Positions 62,391 to 64,000 of a stretch of DNA of 64,000 nt are shown one piece after another. The notes beneath the pieces were generated by a model that was given only the letters and a program-made list of their open reading frames with translations, had not been told where the DNA came from and ran no database searches. Where the stretch lies: contig JAPFFF010000029.1 of assembly GCA_039105265.1 (NCBI GenBank), positions 1 to 64,000 on the forward strand, read 5' to 3'. The DNA comes from Tritrichomonas musculus (taxonomy: Eukaryota; Parabasalia; Tritrichomonadida; Tritrichomonadidae). The translations under genes were made by a program, and so were the position numbers. Position 1 is the stretch's first letter, and each line of letters starts with the position of its first letter.

Positions 62391-63305
62391 ATGAAACGTT
62401 TCATGAAACCGACGCACTTTAATTATAAAGAGGTTTTATTCTCTAATAGCTCTGATTATGATGATGACCAAATGAGTTTTGCATTTGAATATGAATCATT
62501 CAGACCAACAGTTAATGAAAAGACATTTAATATTGATGATGAGATGAACAAAGCTTATCAACGCAATGAATCAAAAATAAAGAATGAATCAATCAGACCG
62601 ATCGCGAAAGGAATCTATGCACAATACAATTCATTGAACATACTTGTCGGAAATCAAGGAAGAGGAAAGAGCCATGTCGTTTTAAGAGATATCATTCAAA
62701 TGTCAAGATTAAAGAACTCCGACTTTCATTTAATCGTTTATATATCTAAGAGCGGAACAATCAATGATGCAACATTTATTGCTCAACGTGAATTGATACA
62801 ACTTCCGATCAAAGTCATTAGTGATTCAAACGCTGAAGAATATCTTAAACAACTTGATTTATATAAAGAATTGTATGACAAGTATTCATCAACACCAAAA
62901 ATAGTAATCAATGAAAAGAAGTTAAACGATATGTTTGAGTTTCTTCATATCGATAAGCTAGGTCAACCGAATAAACCGTTAAACACCATCATTCTTTGTG
63001 AAGATGCGAGCCGTTCATTAATTTTAAAGACTGATTACTTTACAAATTATGTTTCACAACTCAGACATAAACATTCAATCGTATATATTAATATTCAGTT
63101 CTTCAAAGCAATCAAAACTGATTACAAGAATAACGCGACATCATTCTTTATCTTTAGTGGTTATTCTCGTCAAAAGCTAAGTTATGTATATCATCAAGTT
63201 CCGATTCCGATTGAGTTTGAACATTTATGGCAAAAATATAAAGACTTATCAGGTCATCAATTCGTGTTAGTCAATACGAGAACAAACACAATTGAGATTC
63301 ATTAA
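62391..63305 (+). CDS. FtsK/HerA-type DNA packaging ATPase (304 aa), element B, unit 2
   Basis: Identical to 28597-29511: Walker A GNQGRGKS, Walker B IILCED. Confidence 0.9.
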   Translation: MKRFMKPTHFNYKEVLFSNSSDYDDDQMSFAFEYESFRPTVNEKTFNIDDEMNKAYQRNESKIKNESIRPIAKGIYAQYNSLNILVGNQGRGKSHVVLRDIIQMSRLKNSDFHLIVYISKSGTINDATFIAQRELIQLPIKVISDSNAEEYLKQLDLYKELYDKYSSTPKIVINEKKLNDMFEFLHIDKLGQPNKPLNTIILCEDASRSLILKTDYFTNYVSQLRHKHSIVYINIQFFKAIKTDYKNNATSFFIFSGYSRQKLSYVYHQVPIPIEFEHLWQKYKDLSGHQFVLVNTRTNTIEIH

Positions 63306-63757
63306 TCTAATACAATTTGTTGTTGAACACCTACAAACAGACGAGGCGTATTGATATTATATTTTTGTCTCATCTGTTCGATGAGTTCCTTTGTTTTCTT
63401 ATCATTAACTTTCCTGATACTGTAATTATAATACTTGTAATCTTTAAATGATTGTTCTTCATTTGAGCCTTCAGCGAAGAACTCAAGTGAATTCGTTGAT
63501 ATCCTTCTTCTAACATTTGATGTTAATGTTATATATTCGAGCCCGAGTTTAATAATCTCATCATGATATAATCGTTTAAATTCATTATCTTTGTTCTTCA
63601 ATGATATGTATATCACTTTAGCTTTATATGCAGCATTTCCGCAAGGTATCGGGTATCTATCACACAGAATTGAGAAATCACATTGTTTAAACTTCTCTGA
63701 TTCATCTAACATTTCAATAAGTGAATTAATGTAATCATAAACTTTTGGTGTTGACAT
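63302..63757 (-). CDS. Conserved protein of unknown function (151 aa), element B, unit 2
   Basis: Identical to 29508-29963. Confidence 0.75.
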   Translation of the reverse strand: MSTPKVYDYINSLIEMLDESEKFKQCDFSILCDRYPIPCGNAAYKAKVIYISLKNKDNEFKRLYHDEIIKLGLEYITLTSNVRRRISTNSLEFFAEGSNEEQSFKDYKYYNYSIRKVNDKKTKELIEQMRQKYNINTPRLFVGVQQQIVLD

Positions 63758-63787
63758 ATCTTTATCATGAAATTAAAAAACAAAAAA

Positions 63788-64000
63788 CAAAAATAAAGTT
63801 CATCAGCTTGAGAATGAATTAAATGAATTGTCTAATAAATGAGTTCTTCAAGTTCAGCTATTAATTCAGCAGGTCCTCCGTTCGTCGGAGGCAGCGAGTG
63901 TTCGCAGCTACCGTTGAATTTCTTTAGCTGTTTAATAAAGTGATTTATCTCTTTTAGTACTTCATCTATGATATCATCATTATCGTAGAGGTATTTTAAT
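63788..64000. repeat. Right terminal inverted repeat of element B, unit 2 (cut by window end)
   Basis: First 213 bp of the repeat equivalent to 29994-30563; contains a type 1 micro-element at 63874-63909. Confidence 0.9.
63832..64000 (-). CDS. Terminal-repeat small helical protein, partial at window edge, unit 2 right copy
   Basis: Carboxy part of the 92-aa protein, equivalent to 30038-30316; the start lies beyond the window. Confidence 0.6.
   Translation of the reverse strand, partial: LKYLYDNDDIIDEVLKEINHFIKQLKKFNGSCEHSLPPTNGGPAELIAELEELIY

Larger units (their letters stand above)
33795..64000. repeat. Tandem unit 2 (30,206 bp visible)
   Basis: This is the second copy of the 33,794-bp unit, in the same orientation, cut by the window end at the position equivalent to 30206. 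No difference from unit 1 was noticed. The junction at 33794/33795 falls inside the polymerase gene of element A and reads through without disturbance, so the unit boundary is only a phase chosen by the window. Confidence 0.95.
42149..64000. mobile_element. Polinton element B, second copy (unit 2, cut by window end)
   Basis: Same element as at 8355-30563. It is complete except that the right terminal repeat runs off the window. It appears identical to the first copy and has the same flanking polymerase piece on the left. Confidence 0.88.

Noticed and set aside
1-64000. Bacteriophage or bacterial origin
   Set aside because: The fibre and HNH genes look phage-like, but a protein-primed polymerase with a retroviral-type integrase, terminal inverted repeats and no Shine-Dalgarno sites fit a eukaryotic Polinton.
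1-64000. tRNA, rRNA or CRISPR arrays
   Set aside because: No cloverleaf, rRNA-like or regularly spaced direct-repeat pattern was seen. The 14-bp tandem repeat at 7261 has no spacers.

Overview
The window is AT-rich, uses the standard code, has no introns that I can see and shows no Shine-Dalgarno signals. Its genes are those of Polinton/Maverick elements: a protein-primed family B DNA polymerase, a retroviral-type integrase, an FtsK/HerA-like packaging ATPase, a candidate double jelly-roll capsid protein and long terminal inverted repeats. Dense Polintons together with a KilA-N gene suggest a parabasalid protist such as Trichomonas or Tritrichomonas. This is an inference from gene content; no clear host gene is present. 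All elements are treated here as virus-like fossils.

The dominant large-scale structure is a 33,794-bp unit repeated head to tail. Unit 1 is 1-33794 and unit 2 is 33795-64000, the latter cut by the window end. Every open frame recurs at the same offset with the same protein sequence, and the intergenic stretches I compared match as well. This is a very recent tandem duplication, a circular molecule read through more than once, or an assembly artefact.

Each unit holds three pieces. (1) Element B (8355-30563, 22.2 kb) looks whole, with identical 570-bp terminal inverted repeats that begin AGTAGT. Its order is: small coiled-coil genes, capsid protein, integrase, a beta-rich small protein, a coiled-coil basic-tailed protein, a large minor virion protein, fibre, a Cys-containing protein, an HNH endonuclease, polymerase, a block of small genes, a 43-aa membrane protein, the packaging ATPase and a small gene. 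(2) Element A (30564-40281, also 1-6487) is the right-hand part of a close relative. It has a fibre piece, a KilA-N gene where B has the HNH and Cys-containing genes, then polymerase, the small-gene block, ATPase and a diverged terminal repeat. (3) Remnant C (6488-8354, 40282-42148) is a repeat-domain gene and a piece of a third, more diverged polymerase.

The genes fit a capsid-forming transposon. The polymerase would copy linear DNA from a protein primer at the terminal repeats, the integrase would insert it, the ATPase would package it, and the capsid, minor virion and fibre proteins would form the particle. I found no adenain-like protease.

The least expected signal is a set of 30-36-bp palindromic micro-elements inserted in frame in protein genes. 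One 36-bp form is translated in three different frames at three sites. Other notable points are an HNH nuclease domain inside the polymerase, an unrecorded 43-aa membrane protein conserved in both elements, a 44-bp repeat family at the 3' ends of genes (one pair brackets a gene as inverted repeats), and a duplicated intergenic nested hairpin.
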